From positions 31,518,723 to 31,582,722 of the forward strand of contig CM075103.1 of NCBI GenBank assembly GCA_037576195.1: a stretch of DNA of 64,000 nt, written 5' to 3'. Below, piece after piece: positions 60,411-64,000 of the stretch (positions are counted from its first letter, which is position 1; each line of letters opens with the position of its first letter). The position numbers and the translations under genes are program-made. The notes beneath the pieces were generated by a model. The model was not told the DNA's origin and searched no databases. It was given only the letters and a program-made list of their open reading frames with translations. This DNA is from Phytoseiulus persimilis (Eukaryota > Arthropoda > Arachnida > Mesostigmata > Phytoseiidae).

Positions 60411-61857
60411 CGTGGTTCTGTGAACAGAATAATCGTTTTCCTCTTGTTCGAACTCATAACGTTCGTGAAATTTCGATGACTCCGCAATTGACTCGATGAA
60501 CTCGGAACGATCTCATTATCGAATACTCCGAGACCCTACAACGGCACTACGATAGACTCCCGCGCCAGATCCAATGTACTCCAATGTTACCACTCGAGTG
60601 ATAATCACTGACGGTTGTCTCACCTGATTCTTTCAACCAAATACTCCTCTTAGAACTTCAGTCAACAGAACACGCCACTGCCGCTCAACTATATCACTTA
60701 TCCGCGCCGATGCAGAATAGACTCCGGTTTTCGTCACGCACGCGTATACGTCCTTCTAGAGCTTACGTGTTCTTAGATCTGCAAGCCTCTAGCGCTGATC
60801 CCTTGGTGTGCGGTGTGCGCTGCTTCAAATATCCTGTGAGTGCGAGTCTTCCAACTGAGTAGGCATGAGCATCCAAGACAGGGAGAGCAAAGTATACGAT
60901 TCTAGTAAAACAGGGAGAATGCTATACCAGTGCATGAGGAGAGTCGTCCTTTGGATGGGGAATTAAAAGCATCCGCTCAGAAATCAGGAGTCCGTCACTC
61001 GATCGAAAGTAAACATCGGTCCAAGCAGACGAATCGCATGGAAGGGAGAGGGTCCATCAGAATACCACAGCAAAGGGAAGTTACTCTTCTGCCAGACGAG
61101 AGCGGATCATGTAACTCAACAAGAGACAGCAAGAAAATACGCTCGCTCCTGGTCGATTTGGAGCGACGCCGAACCTTTTGCTCCATTTGTCGCCTAGATA
61201 AAACTCCCCCGGGAGGAAAACACCCATCCGAGGAATGAGGGAGAACGTTGTGTTTCCTGTGCAATCCGGGAACGGCTGTTCTACCTGGAGATATCGAGCT
61301 TCAAAGCTGGAAGTATCAATTATGATCACTTACGGGCGTCCATGGGATGACTCCCCTTAGCCAGGAGTATTTCGAGCTACCGGGCTCTCGAGCCTGCCCG
61401 AAAACCAGCCTCTCAAGCCTGAAAGGAGCGGTTCGCCAATCATGCCTGTCCCAAGAAATGTCCGCTTTTTGTGCGGAAATATCGCAACTACACAAGTCGA
61501 CTCTGGTGTCGAGTTGTCGGGCTGCTCAGCAACCGTTCCTCTTGTGTTCCGATGGGGCTGTAGTTAGGTGTCCTGAAGTACGAACCCGGCGGAAGGCGCA
61601 GGTCGAATCCATGAAAAAATGATAAACTCGGTTCGCCGAATTCGAAATTGGCGCCTCTGATCCTTGTTTACATGAGAGCAGTGCAGACTATCTTCCGTTA
61701 TAGGTACATTCGGTGTCTGCCTGAAGTGTCGCTCGCGTTCAGCTAGCGCTCCGCGCAGATGAAAGCTTGTTCGCAGCAGGATCATGTCTTTCTGCTAGGA
61801 AGAACGTGGAGATAAGCAGGAGTTCTAACACGCGTCCACTTGCAAACGTCGCTTTCC
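60411..61857. promoter_or_regulatory. Divergent intergenic region between SARAF and ALG12
   Basis: These 1,447 bases separate the start codons of SARAF (-) and ALG12 (+) and must hold both promoters and 5' UTRs. No TATA box or other motif stands out. Both products act in the ER, so a shared bidirectional promoter is possible, but only the geometry supports this. Open frames here (such as 60,930-61,238 on +) look like chance. Confidence 0.4.
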
Positions 61858-64000
61858 ATGGCAGAATGCAACGGAGACCGAACCTACAAATGGTTGCTCT
61901 TCCTCAGCGCTGTGGTACACATTGTGATCTGTCCTTTCACGAAAGTGGAAGAATCCTTCAATCTTCAGGTGATTTCTTGACATGGCATTGCTCGGTCATT
62001 CCCCAAACTGTGCTAGTCGCGATTTGTTCGGAAAGTAAGCTCCACCGTGAAGACGGACGCAAGAGTCCAAAAGCTGGGTTACGGAGTTTTCGACGCAATG
62101 GAGACCTTGAATAGGTTTCTTCTTTCGATGAATATAACTGAATTGAACTAGGATATTCGCATGAATAGCTCGAGGATAGATGCGAGTCAGCGGTGAACGA
62201 TTCTCTATCCGCAAGCATTCGAACGGTTATCTGTTCCTCCGGATGAAGCTCTGGTACAAAGTCGAGAAGATTTCTTCGACCCGAATTCCGCGCAAGAAAA
62301 CTGTCCATCCCAAAGCAGTCATCGATATTCTCCTTATTGCAGGCAATTCATGATCTTCTGTACCACCGGACCAACTTGAGTTCCTATGACCACTTGGAGT
62401 TCCCCGGGGTCGTTCCCCGGACCTTCCTAGGACCTTTATTAATTGCAACAATCGCATCTCCTTTCGTTGCGATATGCCAATTCTTAGAAATGGAGAAAAT
62501 TGTTGGACTTTTCCTAGTGAGATTCATCTTAGCCTTCCTTGTCACAATGGCCTACCGGCGTTTCGTCGTGAGCGTGAGTCTTCGCCGATTTCTGGTGTCC
62601 TTTTATGGTCCGGGTCACCGTTTTCACACGCAACCCATGATCGACCGCTCCGAGGCCATCGATGGCCTCGGGGAATCTGCATCTCCGATCTTCGATCTCC
62701 ATTCCTGTTTCAGGTGCAGCGCGTGTTCGGTGACGTGACCGGTGTCTGGCTAGTTATGATACAAGCATCTCAATTTCATTTCGTTTTCTACATGTCTCGC
62801 ACTCTACCGAACACATTCGCGCTCATTTTCGTCCTACTGTGTTTCTCATTTTGGTTGGACCAGGACCACTTTCGATTGACAGTTTGCACAGCATTTGTGG
62901 TCTTGGTGTTCCGATCAGAGTTGCTGTCACTATTGGGCGTCATTCTCCTCATGGAATTGTGCGGTCGCAGATTCCATCCGCTCTCGATGCTCAAGTGGGG
63001 TGTACCGGCAGGAATAGCCTGGCTGTGCCTGTCCGTTGCCGTCGATTCCTTCTTCTGGCGACGCACGCTATGGCCCGAGGGTGAGGTAAGGCTGAAATTT
63101 TCATCCGATTCGCTCTCTTGGCGTCTCCTATCTTCCTGGTCGATAGTTTCCGGCTCGGGAATCTGAGAAGTCGCTGGAGGAAACTTTTTTTCTTCGCAGG
63201 TGCTATGGTTCAACGTCATTTTAAACAAATCAGGACAGTACGGAGAGCAGCACTGGGCTTGGTACTTCTACTCGGCCATACCCCGAGCGATGGGTTCTTC
63301 TATTCTCCTGGTACCTCTGGCTTGTCACGTGGACCATAGGATGCGTATGATCTGCTTCCCAGCCGTAGCTTATGTTGTGTTGTACTCGCTCCTGCCCCAT
63401 AAGGAGCTCCGGTTCATCATGTATGTCTTTCCACTTTTAAACTTGGCGGCAGCTCGCGCCTGCGCTTGGGTCTGGGACCGGAGACGCAAATCGATATTCT
63501 GGACCATGTCAACCTTGATCGCCTGTTTCCATCTGGTAGCAAACCTTTTCATGACTCAAACCTTGCTGTATATCTCGTCATACAATTACCCAGGGGGTTA
63601 CGCGCTGCTGCGACTGCACGATTTGGAAGCTCAAAACTATGGAGCCAGCGTTCACATCTGCAATTTGGCGGCGCAGACAGGCGTTTCGAGATTCAGTGAA
63701 CTCAGGCGAGGATGGGTCTATGACAAAACGGAAGACCTGACGGCGAGAGAGATCCTGTCGAGGAACTACTCTTATCTCATTATCGAGGGCAGCACTCCCG
63801 CGTCGAGCCGATTCTTCCCGTACAAGAACCACTACGAAATCATAGAGACAATCCCCGGTTATTATGGTATCAAATTCGATCTGTTGAGTGTCTTCCAGCC
63901 GATCATCGTGAAAGCTAGACCTCGCTTATTGGTTCTACGTCGGCTCGAGGACTCGCCGCTCGTTGTGGAAATACCCAAGAAAAGCAGTAAAACCGAGCAG
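61858..64000 (+). CDS. ALG12: ALG12, dolichol-linked mannosyltransferase (GT22), cut at the right edge
   Basis: This ER enzyme adds the alpha-1,6-linked eighth mannose to the lipid-linked oligosaccharide, using Dol-P-Man, for N-glycosylation. Exons are 61,858-61,968, 62,343-62,573, 62,714-63,085 and 63,200 to beyond the window, all phase 0 and giving 505 residues so far (human 488), so only a few codons are missing. Hallmarks are [13 protein letters not shown], then HDLLYH and [17 protein letters not shown] (first luminal loop with the acidic catalytic region), [50 protein letters not shown] and AAQTGVSRF. Multiple membrane helices are evident. Exon 2 has two possible donors 6 nt apart (62,568 and 62,574); the second fits both the gtgagt consensus and the family length. 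The ATG is in good context (ttccATGG). Confidence 0.96.

Overview
The window is eukaryotic nuclear DNA, most likely from an arthropod. Genes are split by mostly short GT-AG introns and reading frames are closed and reopened in phase across them. There are no operons or Shine-Dalgarno sites, and base composition is near 50% GC. The divergent Argonaute, SARAF and ALG12 proteins and the compact introns would fit a mite or other chelicerate, but that lineage call is inference and was not tested by any search.

Three genes are certain from protein family resemblance. (1) A complete four-exon Argonaute (17,723-21,691, +; 866 aa) with the DEDH slicer tetrad and the MID 5'-phosphate pocket intact. (2) A complete three-exon SARAF, the store-operated calcium entry regulator (59,123-60,410, -; 289 aa). 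(3) ALG12, the ER mannosyltransferase (61,858 to beyond 64,000, +), four exons, cut by the right edge only near its C-terminus. SARAF and ALG12 are head to head with 1,447 bp between their start codons.

A fourth gene (39,032-32,519, -) is assembled from eight exons and encodes a four-pass membrane protein with a long cytoplasmic tail. Every exon joins in phase, but one internal junction lacks a good donor, so a short two-pass product ending at 35,346 is an alternative.

One mobile element is clear: an 898 bp hAT-type element (27,421-28,318) with 21 bp near-perfect terminal inverted repeats, a perfect 8 bp target-site duplication (GTGATGAG) and a decayed transposase C-terminus. A second hAT-like terminus lies 23 bp to its left.

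The rest (about 1-11.7, 13-17.7, 21.7-27, 28.3-32.5 and 39-57 kb) has no gene I can name. Many random open frames here look protein-like, so I list only the few pieces with paired splice sites, phase agreement or signal/membrane character, at low confidence. Other structures are a 17 bp tandem repeat, poly-G runs of 21 and 11, a CAG/CAA microsatellite, a 13 bp perfect inverted repeat in the first intron of the membrane-protein gene, and a small transmembrane ORF inside the long third intron of the Argonaute gene.
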